Below are positions 48,991 to 60,385 of a stretch of DNA of 64,000 nt, piece by piece (positions within the stretch are counted from its first letter, which is position 1; each line of letters opens with the position of its first letter). A program made the position numbers and the translations under genes. The notes under the pieces were generated by a model. The model ran no database searches, had not been told where the DNA came from, and worked only from the letters and a program-made list of their open reading frames with translations. This DNA is from Albula goreensis (taxonomy: Eukaryota > Chordata > Actinopteri > Albuliformes > Albulidae), in NCBI GenBank assembly GCA_022829145.1, contig CM040763.1:9967141-10031140 (forward strand), read 5' to 3'.

Positions 48991-49336
48991 CTATAATCAT
49001 TGGTAATCTGTTTATGAATCACTAGATATGATTTGTTGATGTTTTAGTGAACATTAGTAAATGGCATTTTCTGTGGCTTGAGATGAGTGTGACTTTGTAA
49101 CCATAACCGGTCACTGATCCAGCACTCAGATCAGCCTTCCAGCGGAACTATGACCTGATACAGGCATCAGAACGCCAAACAGCAGCGCTTATCAAGATCA
49201 ACCTGTCATTTACTAATGTTCACAAACACATTAGCAAATCATATAGAATTATTAATTAACAGATTACAAATGATTATAGACTACTCAATGTGTCCATAAG
49301 CTATTGTGTGAATTACCCAATCTAAAGTGTTACCCT
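48991..49336. mobile_element. Foldback (MITE-like) DNA element
   Basis: The left arm (48,991-49,063) and right arm (49,207-49,279) are inverted copies of about 73 bp. CTATAATCATTGGTAATCTG on the left matches TATAATCATTTGTAATCTG read on the minus strand at the right, and both inner ends read GAACATTAGTAAATG. The 143-bp loop is unrelated and GC-richer. To the right the sequence runs to AAAGTGTTACCC (about 49,324-49,335), which resembles the GGGTAACACTTT terminus of common fish non-autonomous transposons. The corresponding outer left terminus is not seen. Confidence 0.7.
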
Positions 49337-49339
49337 ATT

Positions 49340-51280
49340 GTTTTTTTCCAATACTTGGCATTTGATTGATTGCAGAATATGATAAATTGGTAAACAGAGG
49401 GCATCGTTGGCTGACATACAGTAGGAGTATACAAGAATAGGTTATTCTTAAGATAATGTTTGTCCAGTATTTTAACCCAATGATAGAAACTGAAATACAG
49501 ATAACCATGAATCAAGAAAATAGTACAACACATCCTAAGCAGCCAGAGTTACATATCCAGCTGAATAGGCAGTTGGATAGGTTGAGTAGACAGAGCAAAG
49601 GGAGAGAGGATAAATGTTTTCACCCTAGTGCACGTACTCTACAGTATCACACATTTAATAAAATGCTTTTGAAGGGAATATTGTTTTAGAGCTCTTTATG
49701 AATACGATATTGTTTAAAACAGCTGAGGTACCAAAACAGAATTCCATTAAAATTACTGGTCAAGGGTTCTTTTAAAATCCACAATAATTCATTTATTACA
49801 GTAGCTTGTGATAATACATAGCTGGAGGCACCTTGGGAGACAGTGTAATTCATTGCAGGTGCTTAAATGATGTCATTACCCCTAAGAGACTCATGCAACC
49901 AAACAGAGGAACCAGATTTCCGTTTGCCTCTCCTATGGCTTGGTCTATATATGCAGGCTCCCTGAGAATCTGAGGAATACTGAGCTCCTAATATGTGCAT
50001 TTTTCTAACACCTAAATAACATGAATTAAAATATTATTATTATCATTTCTATTACTATTAATATTATTATTTTATTATTAAAAATAATAATAATAATAAT
50101 TTTGAAAACGCTCATCATAATATGATTTCATGCGCTAACTCTGGGGCCTTTCAATTTGGGGCAAAAATTAGAAAATCTTATCAATTATTGTTGTGTACAA
50201 ATGTGTAAATACATTAAGCTATGTGAAGGGAAGCAGTTTGTCCAACAACTTTTGACAAAAATGACAAAAAGCTCACATTGCAGCTCTACCTGAAGTACAG
50301 AAGTAATGGGTGTGCAAATCTTGTTCACAGGCAGTGGACTGTTGCTTGGAATTTAAAGAAAACCTATTATTGTCAAACTACAGTACAATGCTAATTGGAT
50401 GATACTGCTGCCAATGCAATTAACTACAATTTGAGTTAAGCGGCAGAAATCAATATTGACAAAAGTAGTAACATAATCATTTTCCCCAGTTCCCACATTC
50501 CATTAGTTTCCAGGCTAGCTTCCATGACACAAAAAAGAAAATAAAAAGCTTAAGTAAATTCACTACAAATTCTCTGTTCCACTGAATCAGCTGGCATGTT
50601 AGGGCAAAGTGAGACAGCTGATGTGGGATATGGCTGGAAGGGATCCAGGGCAAAATGTCACTGTGGAATTTCATGGAAACAAACAACCATGCTGAACAGC
50701 TCTCAGGCCACACAATATGGCACCAGGTACCACACACCTACGTGAAATCACAGCATTAATGTGGGGTATTTTAAGATGCCGGTACAACTTCAAAAATTAT
50801 TCAACCAAAATAAATCCTTCATAGGCTCATCCAAAAATGTGTTTATTCAATGTAATGTTAAAATTAAGGTGTTCACATGTGCAAATATGGATAAATGCAA
50901 AACCAAGAATTACCGGATATGGTAAAATGATTACATATTTGTGACATGAACATGGTCATTAACCTATACATTGTGACAACCTTAAATAGATGCAATGTAT
51001 ACTTTATAGTACAGTACTTTATTCTTAGAATTATAAAGTTGTTGTAAAAGCATGATGGTAAAAAAAATTTGAACCTAAACATAAATCGGTGCATTGTCTC
51101 ATCATTAATTAATGACCGTACCTTATCACAGAAATGCTTTTAATTTGAAGATTGTATGAAATAACAGAGAGGTACTTCCTAAATATATAATAACATAAAA
51201 ATGAAAAAAGGAAAAATGCTACTGTCATGCAGAAATGATAACACCCAAAAGAATCCCATGTCAAATTAATGAAAATAAGG
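49340..51280. other. Gene-free stretch with an (ATT)n tract
   Basis: No gene recognised. Mixed ATT/TAA triplets at 50,031-50,100 can partly fold back. A balanced unique block lies at 50,460-50,760. Confidence 0.5.
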
Positions 51281-51605
51281 GGCTTGGTTAGTACTTGGAT
51301 GGGAAATCTCCTTGGAAAAGTTTCAGCTGAAATAAATTATTTATGGGCCAGTAGGGGGCACTCTTCCCTCTAGACCAAAAAGAAAAAATCTAGTTCCCCA
51401 GCACAATTATGGGGGCAGTGCTGCGAAAGATGCCACCCTTTGGATGAGATGTTAAACCAAGGTCCTGATACACTGTGGTCATTAGCGATCCCACAGCACT
51501 TCTCTAAAGCGTAAGGCGTTAACCCCAGTGTCCTGCTAACATTCCCATAAAAAATGGCTATGCAACCCGTACCCACAGGGACCCTCTCTTGCAGATCGTC
51601 ACCGC
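51281..51605 (+). mobile_element. 5S-rRNA-derived SINE (SINE3 class), 5'-truncated
   Basis: It starts with GGCTTGGTTAGTACTTGGAT followed by GGGAAATCTCCTTGG. This is the internal-promoter box C region of a 5S rRNA gene (GTTAGTACTTGGATGGGAGACC), so the head derives from 5S rRNA. The body has GGGCCAGTAGGGGGCACTC, CCCTTTGGATGAGATGTTAA, AAGGTCCTGAT and GTGGTCATTA, all typical of the fish SINE3 body. The 5' part with boxes A and the intermediate element is missing, so this copy should not be transcribed on its own. It ends near 51,605 without a clear tail. Confidence 0.85.
51348..51363 (+). promoter_or_regulatory. CTCF-like motif inside the SINE
   Basis: CCAGTAGGGGGCACTC fits the CTCF core CCASYAGRKGGCRS with no core mismatch. 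SINE-borne CTCF motifs are known in mammals; whether this one is bound is unknown. Confidence 0.45.
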
Positions 51606-51847
51606 AACAGATAACTGAGTCCTCAGCTGACCTGCCTCATGAAAGGAAGTTTAAAATAAGAATGGAGCAGATGTGCACAAATGAAGTCATTGTTAAATCA
51701 CTGCTTATAAACAGTGGTGCAGTAAAGGAATATGAGTTCTGACTTTTCATTGAAATGGCTATAAGTCAATACCATACAGCATTTGGCTAAAAGGCTGCAG
51801 AACCAATTGCTGTAGAACCAATGAGGACAAAGTCCGACAATGCACAC
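51606..51847. other. Gene-free stretch
   Basis: No feature recognised. Confidence 0.5.
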
Positions 51848-51920
51848 AAAAACAACAACAACAACAACAATAATAATAATAATTATTATTAATAATTATT
51901 ATTATTATTACTATAATAAT
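51848..51920. repeat. Compound (CAA)n(TAA)n(ATT)n repeat
   Basis: CAA units pass into TAA units and then into ATT units. The (TAA)n and (ATT)n halves are complementary and form a hairpin. Confidence 0.9.
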
Positions 51921-54900
51921 GCTGTAAGCACCATGAAACATCAGCTTCCTCCGGCATGGTCCATAATGGTTATGTCTATAAATGGATTATTCAGAAACTA
52001 GGCCAGGGTGATTGGATTTGGAACATATTAGGAGACATCTGTCTAACTTTGAAATGATGTAATTATGTAATTGCTCTTATGCAGTGTTTTCCTGGAAAAT
52101 GGGCTTGTTGATGGCAGTAGCACAAAGTTCCTGAGCACTGAATCCTCACTGCTGCAGAACAGGGATTCACATCTTGAAAGGACTAATGTACATCACTATA
52201 TATAACATATAAATAATATACAATACAATACACTACATACAATACTGGAACTCATCACAGTTATTTACTTTATTTGTATTATCTTTTTAGAGAAATTTTG
52301 ATTTCATATTTCAGAGAACAGATTAGTAGATATTTGTGTAAAGATATAATAAAATAGACAATTGATGAATAATAATATAACTGTTAAAATGAACACAATA
52401 TATGCATACAGGAAAAAAAGATGTTGATTTTTGAAATGCATTTTATCATGCATGCAGTTATTTAAATCTTTTAAGTGAAGCTGTGATTTAAAATTAGGTT
52501 ATTATTCAGTAAATAAAAAAAATTAACTAGCTAGCTACAGCTATTAGCTATGTATTCACCACAGCAAAGCATCTGAATGGTGTTTCCTTTTTACACAGTT
52601 TGGTATCAGACTGTATATCAGGCAGCCAACCAAAAGAGTAATATTGTAACTTACACAGCATGTTTACCACTGTACACTTACCAGCATGGTACAGTACAGT
52701 ACAATTTAGATACCTGTGTCATTAATCAATGCCATTCCATGTATTGTTTCTGCTTTTTGTGTACAGTAAATGATAGAGGAAACTCAAGAAAGAAAACCAA
52801 GTTTTCTTTGATGTTGCCAACATCCTTTCATCTGAACAAGCAGAAAAAATATCATTCTTAATAGATGTTGACCTCCTCGTCACTGCTTTATGAATTACAA
52901 ATGACTTTCTGGAGATGTGTACACTTATTTTGCAATAGCACAGTGAAGATGCAGTATATCAAGCAGTTTGTGAGCATTCCTCTCTACAAAGAGCTCTAAT
53001 CCACAAATACATCCTTATAACCAGGTACCATCGGGTTTCCCTTATCTATGCTTGAACCACTGACAAATTGATAATTGACAATTTTACACTTTTCATAATT
53101 AAATATTGTCTATATAAGTGATTTTCATGCTTCTTACTTAAAGTGACTGTCAGTCCCCTTACTATGGTTTAATGGTAAAACATCCAGCCTGATCCTAGAA
53201 AGAATGCAGATTTGTTGCAGAGAATAACTGGGTCATTTTAGTTTGCTATGTTGAATGATTGTACCATGTAGCGCCATGCATCCTCAGTTGACTGTGTCCA
53301 TGTGTTATTGGGGGTGTGGTTATTAATCAACATGCATTATACACAGAACTTCTCTGTATCCCACTCATACTTACAAATTTATATATTTCTGTACATACAG
53401 TATTCTTTGTATTGTATGATATATATGGCATTCAAATACAGAGAGTAAAAGAAACTGTTTGTGTGTAGTATTATGGGTGCCCTTTTATAAGGGAGCTTTG
53501 ATTTATTTTAGGCGGGGTGTAGAACAATGCATATAAAATAACAGTTGATGCATTAAAATGACATCCTTTATAGGACTGGATAGGAAAATGTTTCATTAAT
53601 GACAAAAGTGGCGGCCAACTAATCCCTGCAGAAAAAAACAGGAGCGGGAGACAACTTTCCTTTCTTGTTCTGGGAGAGAGAAAGTCAGACAATACCATAA
53701 CGGATCAGAACCATAGTCTATAGTCTGCAGCCCAGAGCCCAGCAGGGGGGCCAGTGCTGCTCGGGCTGCGCCATTTTTTAATCCCCTTCCTGAATTTCCC
53801 CCACGTCCGACCTCATGCTGAGATGAAGTTATCACAGAAGACAGCTTTACTCTTACCAATGAATCCAGTCCCATATCTGCATTATCCTCAGCAGATCAAA
53901 ACATTGCTTTCATCAAATAGTATTATCTGCATAAAAGGCATGCAATTGCCCAGTAATTTCTCTCAAACCCTGCCATTCATTCAACGGCATACAGAAAGCC
54001 TAATGAAGCTCGTCTTTGCTGAGAAAACCTAACCAAATATTTTGTTGTTTCTTGTAAAGACTAAAAGAACTAGCTTATTTGAATATGTCCATCCAAAAAA
54101 GAAGACAACATGAAATAGGAGACCAAAGAAGTTTTCAGACAAACTGACATCAGAACAATCACACTACTAAGTGCCATTCATTACTGACTCATTTCTGTTC
54201 AGTGAGGTACACTTTTGCAGTTGTTTCCATTGTTACTGACAAAAAGGAAAAAAGTTACAAATGATATCCTTCTTTTAAACAATATGCAGTGGAGTACAGA
54301 GAAGTACTAGAGTTCACTTTTATGGGTCTCTCATTGAGCTCCAGATTGCACTTTTTGATATGTGTATGATGAAGCAAAGAACAGCAGAACTCTTCAAAAT
54401 ATATTTAAAGAAACTTATGCAAACACTGCACATGACTTCATTTTTACCTGTCTGCAGATCTGAGATTCATATTCAATCTAATTACAAATATAATTCTCAT
54501 TGAGTTTCTCATTAAGAAAGTGATACTTTGTTGATAATCCATCAAGATATGCATCTTGAGCAAGGTGGTGGCTAAAGTTAATTAAGAAGGTTGGTTATAG
54601 ATTGAAAGTAGTTAAGGGGTATTAAATTATATTTAAGAGAAAATCTGTGCCTTTAGAAAACTGAGTGTTCTAGAAGATTAAATATTTAGTTAAAATGAAA
54701 TTATGAAATATTTGTTTAAGCATGTTTTTCATGAGATATTATAGTATGATGCTGTTTGTTGACACATGAACTCCAATTACAATGTTGTGATGAATGAAAT
54801 ATGATCGGGTGTCACAAACACCGTCATGTACTTTCAGCACAACATATAAAAAGATCACGCGTAATCCATTTTTTATCCCATGTCAACATTGTTTTCTTTC

Positions 54901-55734
54901 TGCTATCCAACAATTGGACATAATTCCAGAACAATAAGTAAAAAAGGAATCAACATGAAAATCAATCACAATGAAATCAGGGAAGGCAGCAGAGTTTCAC
55001 TGCTGCGTTTTTCCTTGTTTGTAGCCTGCAAGCTACATTCTGTTTTATATGAGCAAACATAATGGTGCAATCAAGAAAACAAGACCTGTCATTATTTACT
55101 CCCTACTTTCTGCCATGAACAGCTAATTAACAAGGGTACGCATGGCATTTTGTTCAGGATAATGAACTTACTTGTGACAAAGACAAAATGAAGCCTGAGA
55201 AAGCAAATAAAAAAGTACTGCACTTCACAAATACATGTAATGTATTTTTTTTATTCTATTCAGCAAGGTATTTTGTTATAGAAATCATCAGAGGAGATTT
55301 TTCAAAATATGTTCGACACTGTGCACCACTGAGGGGAGTGGGCCGCTTAATGGGTGGAGCTGCCAATCACCAGCTTCCCTGAGCAAATCAAAAGATGCTG
55401 CACTCTACAGCCAAAACACCGTGGTGGGGGCTAAAATCAGTCCCCAACGAAGCTTGACAGGGTCATCCATTTTTGGGTTCATGAATACTTACTCCCATTT
55501 CAATGCCCAAAAATAAATCTGCATTTCAGATTGCATTTCTTTTTCAAAGGACAACATCTGGAGCTGTACAAGCTTGTAGTGATGATACAAGTAAATGAAG
55601 GTTGTAATGTGAAGTAGAACCAGTAGTGTTGTTATAGCTGCATATGAAACCACTTTTTTGCACTGTACACTAACAGCAAGTATGTCCTTATTGTAATAAA
55701 AACTGGTAAGAGAAATTGGCTTTTTGCCAAAAGG
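51921..55734. other. Long gene-free stretch
   Basis: No gene recognised. A CCAGCAGGGGGGCC motif (53,739-53,752) is one base from a CTCF core. About 53,600-53,870 is somewhat GC-richer and unique; a 92-codon minus-strand frame there has no recognisable domain. About 55,290-55,440 is another balanced block. A (GTACA)n-like patch lies near 52,690. Confidence 0.45.
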
Positions 55735-55790
55735 ATGTTGTGTGACTAGCAGGTTTGGATGGACACTTCTTCATATGTTCTTATACAGCA
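55735..55790 (-). mobile_element. Possible 3' tail of a fish LINE or SINE
   Basis: GGTTTGGATGGACACTTCTTCATATGTTCTTAT resembles in layout the common GGATGG...CATATGTTCTTAT tail of fish retroposons. Its 14-base end is the reverse complement of 26,019-26,032. No body is recognisable. Confidence 0.35.
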
Positions 55791-57459
55791 AATGAACGCA
55801 CCTTATAAATCTATTCCTTATTACAACTGGATCTACATTCAGAGCTTTGTTTCTGTTTCAATTAAAATTACATCAAATATGACCCAATTTCCTTAATCTC
55901 ATGGCCAAGTGCATGGTTATGAAAGTCTCAAACACATCTCTGGGACTGATATACAAACAACATTCATCTTACCAAGTTAAGTGAATTTTTGATAATAACA
56001 CAGCTCCTTGAAAATGTAAGCCTTAAATTGACCAAAACAGCTTGAACATGTTTTGAGGGGTAACTTTGATTTCCTAAATATACTAACTTGTTACAAGAAG
56101 CATTGTGTCAAGTAGCGGGTTGAATAAAGCGTTTGTTCACATCTAATTTGCTGGAGATTGGAAATGTAACATTTTGAGGAAAGAGCAAATAGAAATGGAG
56201 AAAGAAAAAGGGAGGGTTCCGATCCCCAGAGATTGTTTTAGAGGTACAATAAATCATATGCTGAAAACATTAAACTGATATTAGTTTTGAGCTTTTGTGT
56301 AAGAAACTAATTTAACATTTTTTATTAAAGAACTGTTTTTTATTATTTTAGGGACTATAAAATTCATATTGTGTGAAAAATGAAAAACCCTGATACCATA
56401 TTGTCGAGAATTTAAGATGACCCTAGTTAATAAGTGAGTCCCTCATTTTTGGACAAAGTCCCCTAGCTTAAAAACATAAATCAAAAATAAATAAATAAAT
56501 AAATAACTAAGAAAATATTGTATTAAAATTGTATTAAAAAAGAATATAATAACCTTTACAGAGATAGCATGAATTCTTCACGTGAATCAGGTGTGTATTG
56601 TTGTGAATATAAAGTGATACCATTGTCACATTTACATCATTAATAGAAATATGTATGCACATGTTTTTAGATATTTCAGTGGTTGAGTGGTTTTTCCATA
56701 AAGGGTCATTATAGTATTGGGAATATCCCATTTCAGATGAATGGGCGTCATCTTGTTTAGTTTTGTGTGACTCCAAAAACATAATATAACAACACAAACA
56801 TTAAGTATAGTGAATTTCTCCCGTGCTACCAGGCAGAATGAGAACTGTATAATGCCACTGCCAAATTCAACACAATAATCTGGAAATTCATACCACAACT
56901 CCTTTGTATTCCTTATGTTACTTGTACAACTTTTTCCTTTTTGGACACTTTTTCCACAATGTTCCCTTGGTCATCTGGCCACTTCAGCTTTGGCACTTCA
57001 CAAAAGTACCAGATCCACTGACACACCGGCCTCATCTATCATCACTTAGCACAGTATCATACTAATGTATTTTTATTTGCCAGAAAAAATTAGGTTAGTG
57101 CAATTTTTGGCTAATTTAAGAGAAAAACCCCAGCCTTAAATTCAGGCCAATACAGCGCCTGCTTAAATTTATTTTCATATCTGAAGACACAAAACGTCAT
57201 TTTGGATATGGGCTTTAGTATGTTTGTAGCTAAACAATAACAAAGGCACTCACAGCAACAGCAAGGCACAACATAAAACACCTTGTCAAACAGTGTCATC
57301 TTTGCGTTAAGAGACTGTGGTACACTCTCTCATAAAAAGCTTTCCATTCACCTTTGACACCAGCAAATATCATTTTAATAACTGAAAACAGTGGCCAGGG
57401 TTGAATATTTGCATGATGGCCAAACAAATATTGAACCAACTGTGCTGAATGCAAAACAG
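55791..57459. other. Gene-free stretch
   Basis: No gene recognised. An (AAAT)n run lies at about 56,484-56,506. The rest is AT-rich unique sequence. Confidence 0.5.
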
Positions 57460-57508
57460 TCTCTCTCTCTCTCGCTCTCCCTCTCACACACACATACACA
57501 CACACACA
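57460..57508. repeat. (CT)n/(CA)n compound microsatellite
   Basis: TC units with one G interruption pass into AC units with one T interruption. Confidence 0.92.
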
Positions 57509-57611
57509 ATATGCTAATTTATTATGGCCTGCACTGGCTTGATTTCTGACAACAATACACTATGAGAGGATAACAACCACTGCCATAGGTCAAACAGATG
57601 TAAGAAATGTA

Positions 57612-58360
57612 GGGCCCTGTTTTGAAATTCATATGTCAAAAGTCAGAAATCAGTCAATGCCAGATTCTCTCAACATTCAATGGGAGGGGCAAAAGCGTGA
57701 ACACAAGTTCAAGGCAATAAATCAAACTGGGCGGGTCTATTCCATGGCGCTACCCCCAATAGGAGTTCCTTCATATGGCGCAATCTGCAATGGGTGGAGT
57801 AATGTGTTAATAGACATCGGAGGGCGTTGACACGACATTGCATGTGTCAGCCAATCATAATGAGTGTTACATACGATAAAATCACATGCACCCAATGCTC
57901 GAAAGACAACATGGATGAGCTTAGGCAGAGGAAGGTGCGTTTCACACCAGAGGAGACAGAAGTACTGGTTTGTGAGGTCTATGCCCGACATGAGCAAATT
58001 TGCCAATGTAACCCCTGGTTCTTCAATTGACGCTACACTGGCAGACACCACGCAAACAAGATTGCTGGGTTTCAGCGATTATGATTCAGCAACTATTATT
58101 TGCACTTCAAATAGACCTGCTTTTGGGTCCTATTAAGCGCAAGGGTTTCACTTTGGACAAAAATGGCAATTTGGGCATTGCGCCCCATAATTTGCAAGGT
58201 ACTCCCATTTTTTTTCAGAGAAAACTCCCATACATTGCGCTTCTACGCCCCTTTAATATGCCAGAGGTGCAAGTGACTTTGGGCATCCGTATTTTTCCTG
58301 TTGCGCTGCTGGCGTGTTGCCGAAAATAACTTTGCATGTGTTGTTGCGGTCATGGCACGT
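57612..58360 (+). mobile_element. PIF/Harbinger-type DNA transposon, 3'-truncated or diverged
   Basis: The left end GGGCCCTGTTTTGAAA resembles the GGGCCCTATTTTAA terminus of fish Harbinger elements. Inside are GGGCGGG, ATGGCGC and GCGCAAG-type blocks and a Myb/SANT-like coding relic, as expected for the second gene of this superfamily. CpG content is well above background. I see no matching inverted terminus to the right, and the right boundary is a guess based on where CpG-rich sequence fades. No DDE transposase gene is present, so the copy is non-autonomous. Confidence 0.65.
57911..58095 (+). pseudogene. Harbinger Myb/SANT-like DNA-binding protein relic
   Basis: An ATG at 57,911 opens MDELRQRKVRFTPEETEVLV, which matches the start of the Myb/SANT-like domain of Harbinger accessory proteins (the FT-EE-x-E-x-LV helix 1 signature, shared with the domesticated NAIF1 and related proteins). 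This frame is open to 58,030. A second domain piece, RKQDCWVSAI with the conserved Trp (58,051-58,080), lies in another frame, so at least one frameshift breaks the gene. In PIF/Harbinger elements this protein helps carry the transposase into the nucleus and to the ends. Everything after the first domain is lost. Confidence 0.65.
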
Positions 58361-59133
58361 CGAAGCAAGTTTCACCTGCTAGCGAAAATTTGGCCCTCAG
58401 TGTTTATCAGAGTGATAAACAGATGTTTCATGGTTCCTGTAATGGCAAAACATCAATTCTGTTGGGCAGACCATGGTGTAATTTGAGGACACATATCACC
58501 AATGTTCAAAAATTATAATTCAAAACCATTTAGTGCTATCAGAAAATACAGAACATCCTCCTTTGCACAGTTTATATGAAGGGTACAACTTGCGTTAGAC
58601 ATACCTTTGTATGTTTTCTAGTTGCCATGGAAATTCTTCAGGAATAAATGCTTTTATATGTTTTGTGTTTCAAAACATCACTGAGACACTGAGATTTAGG
58701 ATATAGCCCCTTGGTGGTTAGACCGTCACATACAATCGCCATTTTGTTAAGCTTATGTCTGGGTAATTCATTCACATTTACATGTGCTTATTTCACTGAG
58801 AAATGAGCCCAGCGCTACATAATGTCCCTGGAATTTTATTCTGGTGAAAATGTGCAGTTCATTCATAATCAACAGTCCCAAACAAGTGGATTTCTATAAG
58901 TGAGAAGGCTATACCCACAGCCAAATATACCTACATTGGCCCTGATGTTTGTTAGAAGAGATGAGAAGAGGAGGATTGTGCATGACCCATGAACCTGAAA
59001 GTGTGAATTAGCTGAGCTAATGATCCAGCATGGAATCATATAGATGTGTGACTTGTATGTGACCGCTCAAGCATTTTTTTAGTTATGTCTCTAGACAATT
59101 TCATTCAAAATGTGTTATAACTTATTTTCACAA

Positions 59134-59134
<1 letters not shown>
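58361..59134. other. Gene-free stretch
   Basis: No gene recognised; the first 150 bases may still belong to the Harbinger element. Confidence 0.45.

Positions 59135-59214
<80 letters not shown>
59135..59214. repeat. (CA)n microsatellite, about 40 units
   Basis: Uninterrupted CA array. Confidence 0.97.
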
Positions 59215-59215
<1 letters not shown>

Positions 59216-60251
59216 TTATGAAGTATGCCTCCAATAAACATGACACCTTTGCATAGACATGAGCCCATTGCATAGCATAACAAGGCTATTTACCCTGATT
59301 ATCACACCAGCTTCACCTTTCACACCATTGGTACGATCTTGCAAATTGCCTGTGTGACTTCCCTGTGACTTTTAAAAAGGTGTTGCTGACCCAACTCTGT
59401 AAAGCGAGTTCAGTATCTCTTGTGAGTATACCTGAATGAGAACACCGCAAATGACTGCTCCGTTCCCTCTTTACCTGCAGCTCACAGACGACAGCTCTAC
59501 AAATTGGGTCAAGACAATTACATTTGCTTGATCCCTAGTAAATATGCATGACATGTAGAAACCTAAATCAGTCAATCCATTCATCATCAATAAATCGATC
59601 GATTGTCCCTCATCTCACCAGCCAATCATACCACAATCAATTTCCCCAATCAGACTTCCGTACATAATGCTATTTAAATGCATAAAAGATATTTTAATTC
59701 CCACAAAGGTACTACTCCAGTAGATGTAACTTAAATGTCTGTGGTTAGGACAAGACATGAACTATTGTTCTAGCAGTGGAATAATGTGAACAGAAGAGGT
59801 AACATTTGCTCATAATTTTGCAATGCCTTATTCCCAGAGGGTGCTGTTTGATATCAAGCCTCATTTTGTCTGGGTATTTAAATTCCCATAAACTCTTTCC
59901 TTCCATTTTAAGAACAGGCTCATACCGTTCATCATACCTGACATCTGATTTACTGTAAATATATACATTAGTCTTTAAATTCAGGGCCTTTACCTAAAAA
60001 TGATAAACATACAGAGTGGAGTATTAGATCCGACCACTGATTTGCAGCCACAAACCTTCTGTGGCTCTGCAGTATTTTATGTCAACAAATTAATATTTAA
60101 AGCTTGAAGAATGTTCTGTGTCTTTTTTTATATTATGGTGCACAAAGCATACTGTAAAAAACTGTGAATGCAGCATGCAAAAGAGTAAAGAAAAAATGAA
60201 TAAATAAAAAAGGTGAGTGTGTGTTTTCTTGCTGGGGTTGTGTCCATGTAT
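59215..60251. other. Gene-free stretch
   Basis: No gene or repeat family recognised. Contains a palindromic ATCGATCGAT at about 59,596. Confidence 0.5.
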
Positions 60252-60299
60252 GTTTTTCACACCACTGTTGTTTATCAGTTTGGCAGTGAGATTGTGTGT

Positions 60300-60342
<43 letters not shown>

Positions 60343-60385
60343 TCAAGCCACTGTTGTTTATGAGAACAGCAGTGTGAATTGTGGT
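60252..60385. repeat. (GT)n microsatellite lying between duplicated flanks
   Basis: The array (60,294-60,339) sits between two copies of an 86-bp-spaced unit. GTTTTTCACACCACTGTTGT at 60,252 recurs as GTTTTTCAAGCCACTGTTGT at 60,338, followed in both by TTATCAG/TTATGAG and CAGTG. The original unit therefore included a GT tract and was duplicated in tandem, after which the internal tract expanded. Confidence 0.8.

Noticed and set aside
51281..51320. 5S rRNA gene
   Set aside because: Only the box C region is present, and it passes directly into a SINE body.
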